DNA of 64,000 nt from an uncultured Candidatus Entotheonella sp. (GCA_951828535.1 OX639990.1:1227300-1291299); one strand, 5' to 3'; shown: positions 50,691-61,000, numbered from the stretch's first letter. Translations and numbers: made by a program. The notes: generated from the sequence alone by a model not told the origin.

Positions 50691-51962
50691 ATGGCAACAC
50701 CCGACGTCGGCCGTTCCCGGCTCATGCTCCTGTATACGACGACAGGGTATGAGGCACGAGAATTCATACGGACGGCTCAGCAACTCGGCGTGGAAACGGT
50801 GCTCGGCAGCGACCGCTGTGATGTTCTGGACGATCCCTGGGAAGACGATGCCGTGCCGCTACGGTTTGAGCGCCCACAGGAAGCCGCACGGCGCATCGTC
50901 GAGGTTGCTGGGCAGCAACCCGTCGCCGCCATTCTCCCCGTGGGCGACACCCCTCTTCTCAGCGCCGCGAAAGCGAGCCGGGCGTTGGGTTTGCTGCACA
51001 ATCCACCGGACGCCGTGCTGTCCAGCCACAACAAATACCTCATGCGCCAGCGCCTGCAAGCGGCTTTTGCGCAAGTGCCGGCTTTTATGTGTTTCCCGAT
51101 GCAAACCGACCCCCGTCTCGTGCAACACGAGGTTCCATACCCATGTGTCGTTAAGCCGCTCGCCCTGTCGGCGAGTCGCGGTGTCATGCGGGCCGATACC
51201 CCGGCCGAATTTATTGCCGCCTTCCTTCGATTGCGCGCCTTGCTGGAACGGCACGAAATACGCCAGAAACAAGATGAAGCCAACGAAGGGATCCTCATCG
51301 AAAGTTTCATTCCCGGTGCCGAGGTCGCCCTGGAAGGTCTGTTAACCGCCGGCCGTCTGCAACCGTTGGCCCTGTTTGATAAGCCCGACCCGCTGAACGG
51401 TCCTTTTTTTGAAGAAACCCTCTACATCACGCCTTCCCGTCTCAGTGCGGACCTGCAGGCCGAGATCGTCCGCTGCGCCGAACAGGCAGCCCTTACTCTG
51501 GGTCTCTGCCACGGTCCCTTGCACGCCGAATTTCGGGTCAACAGCCAAGGCCCCTGGCTCCTCGAACTCGCCGCCCGGCCCATCGGCGGCTTGTGAAGCC
51601 GCTCGCTGCGCTTTGGGACCGGGATGTCCCTTGAAGAGCTGCTCATCCGTCACGCGTGCGGCCTCCCTCTGCCCTCTCTGAAACGCGAGCAGGCTGCTGC
51701 CGGCACTATGATGCTACCCATTCCCCGCGCTGGTTTTCTCAAACATGTGACGGGCCTGGACGCGGCACTCAGCCTTTCCGGCATCGAAGATGTTGTGATC
51801 ACCGCCAAGCCGCATGAGAAACTCCAGCCCTTCCCCGAGGGCGCCAGTTACCCCGGGTTCATTTTTGCCCGCGGTGAAACCCCACAGGCGGTCGAACAGA
51901 CCCTGCGCGAGGCCCATCGACGCCTGCATCTGGTCATCACGCCCAGCCTCGACTTGCTTTGA
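50691..51962 (+). CDS. ATP-grasp ligase selenoprotein
   Basis: ATP-grasp enzyme resembling L-amino-acid ligases and related carboxylate-amine ligases. The N-terminal Rossmann domain (LMLLYTTTGYEAREF) leads to the ATP-grasp core, with PYPCVVKPLALSASRGV near residues 143-161, ILIESFIPGAEVALEGL, and LLELAARPIGGL. The ORF would stop at TGA 51594-51596, directly after Gly-Gly-Leu. Read as Sec302 it continues SRSLRFGTGMSLEEL and on through a typical C-terminal domain to TGA 51960-51962 (423 aa). Homologues I recall have Cys at this position (GGLCAR). ATG 50691 has GGGGA about 7 nt upstream. It follows the radical SAM gene by 52 nt. Confidence 0.88.
51594..51639 (+). promoter_or_regulatory. In-frame UGA and bacterial SECIS element of the ATP-grasp gene
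   Basis: After TGA (51594-51596), GGGAC (51615-51619) pairs with GTCCC (51626-51630) around the loop CGGGAT. A lower stem of CTT (51611-51613) with AAG (51634-51636), extended by GC/GC across a mismatch (51608-51609 with 51638-51639), supports it. The apical loop begins 24 nt after the UGA and has G at its second position, consistent with bacterial SECIS elements. Confidence 0.7.
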
Positions 51963-52250
51963 CACCCTGAGGTGTCCCCTCCCAATCCACGGGGCCTCAC
52001 CTTAAGGAAACCAAAACTTACAAAGATGTCGATTCGTACAAAAATGGTCCCTCGCCTAACAATCCCGTTGTTACCTTAGCGCCATCCTTAGGGAGTGCTG
52101 GTCACTCCTTACCGCGTCTGGCACCCAAGCCGGGCGGCCCCATACAACGGCTTTGGCATCCCTATCCGCAGTTGGCACGCAAGTTGCTCTCATTAGACAA
52201 GCATCGAAAGTCCGCAACATTGTCCCGTACAAGCTACTAAGGAGAACATC
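51963..52250. other. Regulatory gap upstream of urtA
   Basis: This 288-nt gap holds no gene. It contains a broken GC-rich hairpin just after the ATP-grasp stop (about 51964-52003, GAGG/CCTC and CCCC/GGGG arms), a perfect dyad GGAGTG-N5-CACTCC at 52092-52108, and the sigma54 promoter at 52173-52188. The dyad lies about 65-80 bp upstream of the -24 element, a suitable place for an activator such as NtrC, though it does not match the NtrC consensus well. Confidence 0.6.
52173..52188 (+). promoter_or_regulatory. Sigma54 promoter of the urt operon
   Basis: TGGCACG (52173-52179) and TTGCT (52184-52188) are separated by four bases, giving GG and GC dinucleotides at the canonical -24/-12 spacing. 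It lies 63 nt before the urtA start. Sigma54 control fits nitrogen-responsive expression of a urea transporter. Confidence 0.88.
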
Positions 52251-53603
52251 GTGACCAACTTGCACACCGCGGGCTGGGCCCGCACCCACAAATGGCAGGC
52301 CGTGAAACGCACGGCCTGCACCCTCGGGCTCTCGCTTGTCCTGTTGGCGGGACTGATGGGCACCGGCGCCATGGCACAGGAGCCTATCAAAGTAGGCGTG
52401 TTGCATTCGCTGAGCGGCACCATGGCCATCAGTGAGGGACCCCTCAAGGAAGTCATCCTCATGGCCATCGAGGAACTCAATGAGGCTGGTGGGGTGTTAG
52501 GGCGCCCTGTCGAGCCGATCGTGGAAGATCCCGCCTCGAACTGGGATCTCTTCGCCGAAAAGGCGAAGAAACTTCTGACGCAGGATGAGGTGGCGACGGT
52601 ATTCGGCTGCTGGACCTCGGTGAGCCGCAAGTCCGTGCTGCCGGTGTTTGAGCAGTACAACGGCCTCCTTTTCTACCCTGTCCAGTATGAGGGCGAGGAG
52701 TGCTCCAAGAACGTCATTTACACCGGTGCGACGATCAACCAGCAAGCCTCTCCCGCGGTGGATTACCTGATGAGCCCGGAAGGCGGCGGCAAAAGGCGCT
52801 TCTACCTTATAGGTACGGACTACGTCTACCCGCGCACCACGAACAAAATCCTGCGGCTCTACCTCACCAAGGCCAAGGGCGTCATGGAGGCCGGCATCGC
52901 TGAGGAATACACGCCGTTTCACCATCAGGACTACCAGACCATCGTCGGCAAGATCAAAAGCTTCTGCGCCGGCGGTGATGGCGCTGTGATCAACACCATC
53001 AACGGCGACAGCAATGTGCCGTTTTTCAAGGAACTGGCCAATCAGGGCATCACGGCCGACACCTGCCCGGTCATTTCGTTCAGCTTTGCCGAGGTGGAAT
53101 TGCAAACCCTGGACGTTAAGCCCCTGGCCGGCCACCTTGCCTCCTGGAACTACTACATGTCGCTGAAGTCCCCGCAGAACTTTAAGTGGGTGAAGGCGTA
53201 CAAGAAATGGTGCGAAAAGCGCGGCATACCGGACAAACAGTGCGTGACCGATGATCCGATGATGCACGCCTACATACACGTCAAACTGTGGGCCAAGGCC
53301 GTCGAGAAAGCCGGCAGTACGGACGTCGAAGCGGTCCTCAAGGCACTGGAAGGTCTGACGCTCAGCAGTCCCGTTGGCAATTACAAAGTCGACGAGAAGA
53401 ACCATCACACCTGGAAGCCGGTCTACATCGGCAAAATCCGCGAAGATGGTCAGTTCGACGTCGTGTGGAAGACCAAGGAGTGGGTGCGGCCCCTGCCGTG
53501 GAGCGAGTTGACCTATCCCGGTCGGGCCTGCGATTGGAGCGGCGACGGCCTGGGAACCTATGATATGGTGAACGGCAACCGCAGCTGGCTGTCTCAGCAA
53601 TAA
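52251..53603 (+). CDS. urtA: Urea ABC transporter, substrate-binding protein UrtA
   Basis: Periplasmic urea-binding protein. The 450-aa product has a long signal peptide (hydrophobic core LGLSLVLLAGLMGTGAMA, cleavage near residue 42) and a type I periplasmic-binding fold with IKVGVLHSLSGTMAISE, GCWTSVSRKSVLPVFE and NQQASPAVDYL. It starts at GTG 52251 with AAGGAG 6 nt upstream. First gene of urtABCDE. No urease genes are in the window. Confidence 0.94.
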   Translation: MTNLHTAGWARTHKWQAVKRTACTLGLSLVLLAGLMGTGAMAQEPIKVGVLHSLSGTMAISEGPLKEVILMAIEELNEAGGVLGRPVEPIVEDPASNWDLFAEKAKKLLTQDEVATVFGCWTSVSRKSVLPVFEQYNGLLFYPVQYEGEECSKNVIYTGATINQQASPAVDYLMSPEGGGKRRFYLIGTDYVYPRTTNKILRLYLTKAKGVMEAGIAEEYTPFHHQDYQTIVGKIKSFCAGGDGAVINTINGDSNVPFFKELANQGITADTCPVISFSFAEVELQTLDVKPLAGHLASWNYYMSLKSPQNFKWVKAYKKWCEKRGIPDKQCVTDDPMMHAYIHVKLWAKAVEKAGSTDVEAVLKALEGLTLSSPVGNYKVDEKNHHTWKPVYIGKIREDGQFDVVWKTKEWVRPLPWSELTYPGRACDWSGDGLGTYDMVNGNRSWLSQQ

Positions 53604-53669
53604 CGCCTTGCGAGCGGGGGAATGCCTGGGCGTTCCCCCGCAACCGTTTCAAGCACGCGGAGACCTGAA

Positions 53670-55298
53670 TTGTTACGCATCCTGACCTTCCTGCTGGTCG
53701 TGTGCTGTGCCGGCGGCGCGTTGCCCAACGCGTCGGTCGCGGCTGACACGCCCGCCGACTATGCCCAGGACCTCGCCACGCTCGCTACCCAGCGGGCCAC
53801 CCTCGAGCAAATCCGTGACCTCGCCGACCCGGCCTTCCGGGGCCTGCTCCAGGCCTTGAAGGAAGGCGCCCTGTATAGTTGGCCGGAAGGCCTCCTTATT
53901 TTCACCGATGACGGGGTTTTTGTAGACCTCGCCGGCACTCCGCTGCTCGACGCCGCCGGTGAGGCCATTTTCCCCGAGGAGGGTCTTGAGCAGGTCCCCT
54001 TAGAGGAAGAAAACATCCCGCTAGTGCAACGCGCTCTTGACGTTATCGCACTTTTTGCCTCGGATCCGGGTGCGCGGCGCTCGACCGCTCTGCGCCTGGG
54101 GAACATGCGCGACGTATCTCTCATTCCCATCTTGACAAAGGCGCGCGACGCGGAACCGGATGCCGTGGTGCGCAATGTCCTTATCGAGGCCGTCAACAAA
54201 TTGCAATTGTTCGCGCCGGAAGCGCAGGCACGGCGCGCGGCCGTCAACTACTTCGGTGACACGCGCTCGGAAGCCGCGCTGAGCCGTTTACGCGACATGC
54301 GCCAGCAGGAACCCGACCCCCAAGTACGGGCCGCGGTCGTCGGAGCTATCGAAACCATTGAGAATTTTCTGCTTGTTCGCAACACCGTCGGCTACATCTT
54401 CAACGGCGTGAGTCTCGCCTCCGTCCTGATGATCATGAGCCTGGGACTCGCGATTACCTTCGGACTGATGGGCATCATCAACATGGCGCACGGCGAAATG
54501 CTGATGATCGGCTCGTACACCGCCTACGTGCTGCAAGAATTCTTCACCTCACACCTGCCGGGTTATCTTGACTATTACTTCATCTTGGCCTTGCCCTTAT
54601 CCATCCTAACGGCGGGCTGTGTCGGCCTGTTGATGGAACGCGGCATCCTGCGTTTCCTGTATGGCCGCCCGCTGGAAAGCCTGCTCATCACGTGGGGTAT
54701 CGGCATGGTGCTGCAACAGGGCGCGCGTCTTTATTTCGGTGATCAAACGAGCGTCAGTCCGCCCACTTGGTTTCGTGGCGGATGGGAGGTCATGCCAGGG
54801 CTCATTTTCCCCTATAGCCGGCTCTTCATCATTGCCCTGTCGGCGTTCGCCCTTGCCATGGTGTATCTGCTGCTGTATCGCTCCAACGTCGGCCTGCGTG
54901 TCCGTTCGGTGATGCAGAATCGCGACATGGCCGCCTGCATCGGCATTTCCACACGCAAAGTTGACGCCCTCACCTTCGCGCTCGGTACCGCTTTGGCGGG
55001 GCTGGCGGGTTGCGCTTTGAGCCTCATCGGAACCGTGGACCCGGAGGTAGGCAAGACATATATTGTCGATTCATTCATGGTCGTGGTGCTGGGCGGGGTC
55101 GGTAAACTGTTCGGCACGGTCCTGGCTTCCGGCATCGTCGGCATGTCGAACAAGCTTCTGGAGCCGCTGATCGCCGGCACCGCCGCTGCCGTTTACGCCA
55201 AGGTCAGCATTCTCGTGCTGGTCATCATTTTCCTGCAGATCAGACCCACGGGTCTCTTCCCGGCCAAGGAACGCACGGCCGCAGGCGCGCTGCGATAA
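53670..55298 (+). CDS. urtB: Urea ABC transporter, permease UrtB
   Basis: Membrane subunit of the LIV-H type. The 542-aa product has a signal peptide, an extracytoplasmic N-terminal extension of about 220 residues with helical HEAT-like repeats (typical of UrtB), and a C-terminal membrane domain from about residue 230 with GLMGIINMAHGEMLMIG. I choose TTG 53670 (GGAG 7 nt upstream), placing the signal peptide at the N-terminus; ATG 53622 would add 16 polar residues. Confidence 0.92.
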   Translation: MLRILTFLLVVCCAGGALPNASVAADTPADYAQDLATLATQRATLEQIRDLADPAFRGLLQALKEGALYSWPEGLLIFTDDGVFVDLAGTPLLDAAGEAIFPEEGLEQVPLEEENIPLVQRALDVIALFASDPGARRSTALRLGNMRDVSLIPILTKARDAEPDAVVRNVLIEAVNKLQLFAPEAQARRAAVNYFGDTRSEAALSRLRDMRQQEPDPQVRAAVVGAIETIENFLLVRNTVGYIFNGVSLASVLMIMSLGLAITFGLMGIINMAHGEMLMIGSYTAYVLQEFFTSHLPGYLDYYFILALPLSILTAGCVGLLMERGILRFLYGRPLESLLITWGIGMVLQQGARLYFGDQTSVSPPTWFRGGWEVMPGLIFPYSRLFIIALSAFALAMVYLLLYRSNVGLRVRSVMQNRDMAACIGISTRKVDALTFALGTALAGLAGCALSLIGTVDPEVGKTYIVDSFMVVVLGGVGKLFGTVLASGIVGMSNKLLEPLIAGTAAAVYAKVSILVLVIIFLQIRPTGLFPAKERTAAGALR

Positions 55299-55317
55299 GG
55301 AAGGTTAAGCCGCGACC

Positions 55318-56481
55318 ATGAAACACACCTCGGCTTGGAAAGAAGCGCTGCTCCCGGGCGCTCTGCTCGCGGTGATCCTGGTAATCGGCCTGCCGCTGCT
55401 GAATGCCGCCGGTTACGTCTCCGACTACTACCTCAACCTGTTCGGCAAGTACCTGTCGCTGGCCGTTCTGGCCATGGGCATGGCCCTCATTTGGGGATTC
55501 TCCGGCATCCTGAGTCTGGGGCAAGCCATTTTCTTCGGCATTGGCGCCTACTCATTCGGCATGTACCTGATGCTCGAATCGAGCGGTAAAGGCGTGTACG
55601 GAGAGGCCATTCCCGACTTCATGGTGTGGAACCAGGTTACCCAGCTGCCGTTGTACTGGAAACCCTTCCACTCCCTGCCCTTTGCCCTGGCCGCGGCCCT
55701 GCTGTTGCCGGTCGTAGCCGCCACCATTATCGGCTTTCTGACGTTTCGGCGGCGCGTCGGCGGCACCTACTTCGCCATTCTGACCCAGGCCATGGCTTTC
55801 GCCACGTGGTTGATGTTCAACCGCAACGAACTCAACCTCGGCGGCACGAACGGTCTCACGGATTTCAAGAGCGTACTGGGTTATCCGCTGAGCGAGCCGA
55901 GTACACAACGCGGGTTGTACCTGTGCACCGCGCTTCTGCTCGTCGTCAGTTTTTTCATCTGCCGCTGGCTGGTGGGCTCGAAAATGGGGTTGGTGCTGAC
56001 CGCCATGCGCGACCAGGAGCAGCGCCTGCGGTTTCTGGGCTATCCGGTCGCCTCGTACAAGATCTTCATTTTCGCCGTGGCAGCGGCCTTGGGTGGTCTG
56101 GCCGGCGCTCTGTACGTGCCGCAAGTCGGCATTATCACGCCCAGCCAGATCGGTGTTTTGCCATCGCTGGAAATTGTCGTCTGGGTCGCCACCGGCGGGC
56201 GCAACAGCCTCATCGGCGCGATCATCGGCGCGGTGGGTATCAATGCGGCGCGCAGCGTCCTGACGGCTCGCTTTCCGGAATGGTGGCCGGTGATCCTGGG
56301 CAGCCTGTTCGTGGCCGTCGTCCTGTTCTTCCCCGATGGCGTCGTCGGCATCCCCAGCCAGTGCCGCCGCGGCATCCGGCGGCTGCGCGCTCGGCTTGCC
56401 GGCGCTCCGGCCCGTCGCCCAGAACCGGGGCCACGCCCAAGCGAGCAGCCGGCGCCAACCGTTAGCCGGTCCGACGGCTGA
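55318..56481 (+). CDS. urtC: Urea ABC transporter, permease UrtC
   Basis: Second membrane subunit, LIV-M type. The 387-aa product has about ten hydrophobic segments, the GFSGILSLGQAIFFGIGAYS motif and a Pro/Arg-rich cytoplasmic tail of about 40 residues. It starts 19 nt after urtB. Confidence 0.93.
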   Translation: MKHTSAWKEALLPGALLAVILVIGLPLLNAAGYVSDYYLNLFGKYLSLAVLAMGMALIWGFSGILSLGQAIFFGIGAYSFGMYLMLESSGKGVYGEAIPDFMVWNQVTQLPLYWKPFHSLPFALAAALLLPVVAATIIGFLTFRRRVGGTYFAILTQAMAFATWLMFNRNELNLGGTNGLTDFKSVLGYPLSEPSTQRGLYLCTALLLVVSFFICRWLVGSKMGLVLTAMRDQEQRLRFLGYPVASYKIFIFAVAAALGGLAGALYVPQVGIITPSQIGVLPSLEIVVWVATGGRNSLIGAIIGAVGINAARSVLTARFPEWWPVILGSLFVAVVLFFPDGVVGIPSQCRRGIRRLRARLAGAPARRPEPGPRPSEQPAPTVSRSDG

Positions 56482-56494
56482 CAGGGAGCGACAC

Positions 56495-57247
56495 ATGGAA
56501 CAACAACGTGGCACCATCATGTACATCGAGGACATCACCGTCACGTTCGACGGCTTCCAGGCGCTGAAAGAGGTCGACTTTTACGTGGACCACGGCGAGC
56601 TGCGCGCCTTGATCGGTCCCAACGGGGCCGGCAAAACGACCTTGCTAGACGTTATCTGCGGCAGAGCCAGGCCGGATACCGGGCGCGTCGTCTTCGGCCA
56701 GCGAACCGACCTCAGCAAGCTTGAGGAACACGAGATCACCTTGCTGGGCATCGGGCGTAAATTCCAGACTCCCACCGTTTTCAAGAATCTCACGCTCATC
56801 GACAATCTCACCCTCGCCCTGCGTTTCCGCCGCGACGTGATGGCAACCCTGTTCGGTGCCCTGACCCGCAGCCATACCGACAAAATTAATTCGACTTTGC
56901 AGACCCTGGGGTTGGAACAGAAAGCCCAAAATAAGGCCGGGGCGCTGTCGCACGGCGAGATGCAATGGCTGGAGATCGGCATGGTGATGGTGCAGGAACC
57001 GGCGCTTTTTCTGCTGGACGAGCCGGTTGCCGGCATGACCCGGGAAGAACGCGAGAAAACCGGGGAGATCCTGCAGGACTTGGCCAAGGAGCACGCCGTG
57101 CTGGTGGTTGAGCACGACATGGAATTCGTGCGCCAGACGGCCCACCGGGTAACGGTTCTGCACGAAGGACGGATTCTCTGCGAGGGCTCGGTGGCGCACG
57201 TGCAAAGCGACCCCCGCGTGGTCGAAGTCTATCTGGGAAGGGGTTAG
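56495..57247 (+). CDS. urtD: Urea ABC transporter, ATP-binding protein UrtD
   Basis: Cytoplasmic ATPase of the transporter. The 250-aa product has Walker A GPNGAGKTT, a signature LSHGEMQWLEIG and Walker B LFLLDEPVAGM. ATG 56495 is preceded by AGGGAG with 6-nt spacing; an earlier in-frame ATG at 56336 lies inside urtC. It follows urtC by 13 nt. Confidence 0.94.
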   Translation: MEQQRGTIMYIEDITVTFDGFQALKEVDFYVDHGELRALIGPNGAGKTTLLDVICGRARPDTGRVVFGQRTDLSKLEEHEITLLGIGRKFQTPTVFKNLTLIDNLTLALRFRRDVMATLFGALTRSHTDKINSTLQTLGLEQKAQNKAGALSHGEMQWLEIGMVMVQEPALFLLDEPVAGMTREEREKTGEILQDLAKEHAVLVVEHDMEFVRQTAHRVTVLHEGRILCEGSVAHVQSDPRVVEVYLGRG

Positions 57248-57253
57248 CCGGCG

Positions 57254-57949
57254 ATGCTTACCATCCACGACCTGTGCGTGAGTTACGGCGAAAGCCAAGT
57301 GCTCTGGGACGTCGGCCTGCACGTTCCGGCCGGTCAGGTCGTCTGCCTCATGGGACGCAACGGCGTCGGCAAAACGACACTGCTGAAGAGCGTCATGGGG
57401 CTCCTGAAGCCCCGCACCGGCGCCATCACGTTCCGGGACAGACCGCTCACCGCGCTGTCTTCCGACCGCCGCGCCCGGCAGGGCATCGGCTATGTGCCGC
57501 AGGGCCGCGAAATCTTCCCTGACATGACCGTCCTCGAAAATCTCCGCATCGGCCTCATCGCTCAGGGCCTGCCCACTGCCACCATCCCGGACGACATCTT
57601 CGAGCTTTTCCCCGGCCTGCAAACCATGCTGCACCGCAAGGGCGGCTACCTCAGCGGCGGCCAGCAACAGCAATTGGCCATCGCCCGCGCCCTCGTCACT
57701 CGCCCCCAACTCCTCCTCCTCGACGAGCCCACCGAGGGCATCCAGCCCTCCATCATCCTGGAGATCGAAGCCATCATCCAGCGCCTGAAAGAAGCTGGCA
57801 ATATGGCTATCCTGCTCGTCGAACAATACGTCGAGTTCGCCAGCCGCCTCGCTGACCACGTCTTTGTCATGGAGCAAGGCAGCATCGTCCTGGAAGGCAA
57901 GCTTGATGACATGTCGGACGCGGACCTCCAACGCTACTTGGCGTTCTAA
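57254..57949 (+). CDS. urtE: Urea ABC transporter, ATP-binding protein UrtE
   Basis: Second ATPase, LIV-F type. The 231-aa product has Walker A GRNGVGKTT, signature LSGGQQQQLAIARAL and Walker B LLLLDEPTEGIQPS. It lies 6 nt after urtD and completes the transporter. No clear intrinsic terminator follows in the 141-nt gap to the next gene. Confidence 0.95.
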   Translation: MLTIHDLCVSYGESQVLWDVGLHVPAGQVVCLMGRNGVGKTTLLKSVMGLLKPRTGAITFRDRPLTALSSDRRARQGIGYVPQGREIFPDMTVLENLRIGLIAQGLPTATIPDDIFELFPGLQTMLHRKGGYLSGGQQQQLAIARALVTRPQLLLLDEPTEGIQPSIILEIEAIIQRLKEAGNMAILLVEQYVEFASRLADHVFVMEQGSIVLEGKLDDMSDADLQRYLAF

Positions 57950-58090
57950 ACCGGTCCGCCAATCAAGCCGTTCTTCCCTCTGGACAGAACCGCCTCCATA
58001 GCTCACAGCGATAGAGGCGCAGCCATTTTGCAGTAGAATTTTTTGGCGCCACGATGCCCGGCAAGCGAATCTCACCCATTTGAGGCCCAC

Positions 58091-61000
58091 ATGCCCGGCC
58101 AATTGTTCACCCAGTACTTTTTCACCGACGGCATCCGGCACACCCCTGAATGGCGGTCGTCCGTCGAGCGCCCGCAAGCCTTCACCGCGTTCGCCGGTAC
58201 CGTTGCCGAGCGCTTCGAGGCGTTCAGCCACTACGACAGTCCCAACGAATCGGTGACCGAGCAGGACTTGATTTGTCCGATCTTGGAGATGCTCGGATGG
58301 ACCCATTACCTGCCCCAACAGGGCGCGGCGCGCAACGAAGATATCCCCGACCATCTGTTATTCGTCGACGCCGTATCCAAGGCCCGCGCTGTCGGGCGCG
58401 GCGACTCCGAAGAACGCTACCGGGACGCCCTGCTGATTGAAGAAAGCAAGCGGTTCGGCCTGCCCCTCGATACACGCGAGGCAACCGGGAAAGCCCGAGC
58501 GGGCACGCCGCACGGGCAGATACGCCGCTATCTGGCCACCGCCGACAGCGTCACCGACGGGCGCCTGCGCTGGGGTATCCTGACCAACGGCGGCGTCTGG
58601 CGGCTCTACGACACCCGCGCCCGGCCGCGCGCCAGCGGCTACTACGAGGCCGACCTGACGGCCCTGCTGCGATCCGGCAACGAAGATGGGCTCCGCACGT
58701 TCTACCTGCTGTTCCGCCGGGATTCCTTCAACCTACGGGATGGGGCGCAGGCCCCCTTCCTGGAAACCGCTCTCGCCGAGGGGCGCCACTACGAGGAGCA
58801 AGTCGCGCGCGACCTCTCGAACGTGGTGTTCGACACCGTGTTCCCGGGACTTGTGACCGCCCTCGCCCGGCAATCGACACAGGATTTGTCGGCAATCCGC
58901 GACGCGGCGCTGATCTTTCTGTACCGGCTGCTGTTCGTGCTGTACGCCGAAGACCGCGGGCTGGTCCCCGTGAACGACCCGCGCTACGATGATTACGGCC
59001 TGCGCAAGCGGGTGCGCGATGACATCGCGCGGCGAACCCAAGACGGCGACACCTTCTCCATCCACGCCGCCAGCTACTACAACCATCTGACAACGCTGTT
59101 CACCCTCATCGACAAAGGCGACGCCTCCATCGGCCTGCCCCCATACAACGGCGGCCTGTTTGCGCCCGCGTCCGCCCCGATGCTGGAGACCGTTCGCCTG
59201 TCGGACGCCGCCGTCGCGCCCATCATCTACGCCATGAGCCACCGCGAGTCACACTTTGTCAACTACCGCGACATGTCCGTGCAGCAACTCGGCTCGATCT
59301 ACGAACGCCTGCTGGAGCACGAGCCGGTGCGTCACGACGATGGCAGCATCACCATCCGCCCCAATCCATACGTTCGCAAGGACAGCGGCAGTTTCTACAC
59401 CCCCCAGGAACTGGTCGATCTGATCGTGGACAGCACCCTCAAGCCCTTGGCGGAGGAACGGCTCAAGGCGTTCGAGGACAAGGCCGCGGCGCTGCAACAC
59501 GACCGCCACCCCAAGGCGGAACGGCACGCCGAACTCAACAGGCTCGACCCGGCCGAGGCGGTCCTGGACCTCAAGGTGCTCGACCCGGCGATGGGCAGCG
59601 GCCATTTCCTGGTTACCGCGGTGGATTTCCTGTCCGACTATATCTCCGACCTGATCGAGTACGTGCCAGCCGTCCCGGCATGGCTGGACGGTGACTACGC
59701 CTCGCCCCTGGTGCAGCGCATCGAACGCATCCGGCACGACATCCTGCAACGCGCCGCGGCGTCCAATTGGGTCATCGACGAAGCCCAGTTGACGGATCAG
59801 GCCATCATTCGCCGCATGGTGCTCAAGCGCTGCATCTACGGCGTCGACAAGAACCGCCTGACCGTGGAACTGGCCAAGGTGTCGCTGTGGCTGCACAGCT
59901 TTACGGTGGGCGCGCCGCTGTCCTTTCTGGACCACCACCTGCGGGTCGGCGACTCGCTCATCGGGGTGCGGGTGCAGGACGCCACCGGCGAGTTGCACCG
60001 GCTCGGCGGCCTGTTCGCCGGGTCCGCCATTGCCGGCGCCGAGGCCGCAACCGCGGGGATGCAACGCATCGAGGCGATGTCCGACGCCGACGTGGCCGAG
60101 GTGCGGGAATCCGCGTCGCTGTTCGCGCGGGTGGAGGAAACGACCGCCGACCTGCGCGGCCTGCTCGATTTTGTCTGCGGCTGGCGATGGATGACGGCGG
60201 GCATGAAGCAGAAAGAACGAGCCGCCTTCGAGGTCCCGCTGATCGAGGCGCTCGGACAAAAACCGGACGACGCCTACAGCCTGATGGCCCAAGGCCCAAC
60301 GTCTCTGGCGACTTCATCCCCTTGTTCGAAGGAAGAAAGCCGGGTTGAGGACGAGGTTTCTCCCTCTCCCTTGAAGGGAGAGGGCCGGGGTGAGGGTGAG
60401 AATTTCACGCGCCCATCCCCTGCCTTTACCAACCTGTGGCGCAATGCCCGCGCCATTGCCGACCGCGAGGGCTTCCTGCACTGGGAGGCCGCCTTTCCCG
60501 GCGTCTGGCAGCACTGGCAGAACGCCCACCCGGACGGCGGCTTCGACGCCGTCATCGGCAACCCGCCGTGGGACCGCATCAAGCTGCAGGAAGTCGAGTG
60601 GTTCGCCACCCGTGCCCCCGATCTGGCGCTGGCGCCAACCGCGGCGGCGCGGCGAAAAGGCATTCAACGGCTGCGCGACGCGGGCGACCCGCTGGCCGGC
60701 GCGTTCGACGACGCCAAGGCGCGCGCCGACAGCCTGGGCCAACTGGTGCGGGTGTCCGGCGATTATCCCCTCCTCGGCGGCGGCGACATCAACCTGTATT
60801 CGTTGTTCGTCGAGCGGGCCATGCACCTGGTCAAGCCAGACGGTCTGGTGGGCCTGCTCACGCCGTCGGGCATTTACGCCGACAAGACGGCGGCCGATTT
60901 CTTCAAGTCGGTGTCCACGAGCGGGCGGCTGGGCGGGCTGTTCGATTTCGAGAACCGGCGCCTGGGAACCGAGTTGCCGCCCTTCTTCCCGGACATTGAT

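Noticed and set aside
50600-51596. The two internal TGA codons as simple nonsense mutations
   Set aside because: Both downstream frames are preserved, match family tails, replace Cys positions, and have suitably placed hairpins. Two adjacent genes with this pattern are unlikely by decay. Absence of Sec genes elsewhere would reopen the question.
52497-53600. 367-codon minus-strand frame, and a 569-codon one at 56645-58354
   Set aside because: Both are antisense to urtA and to urtD/urtE respectively and have no domain signatures.
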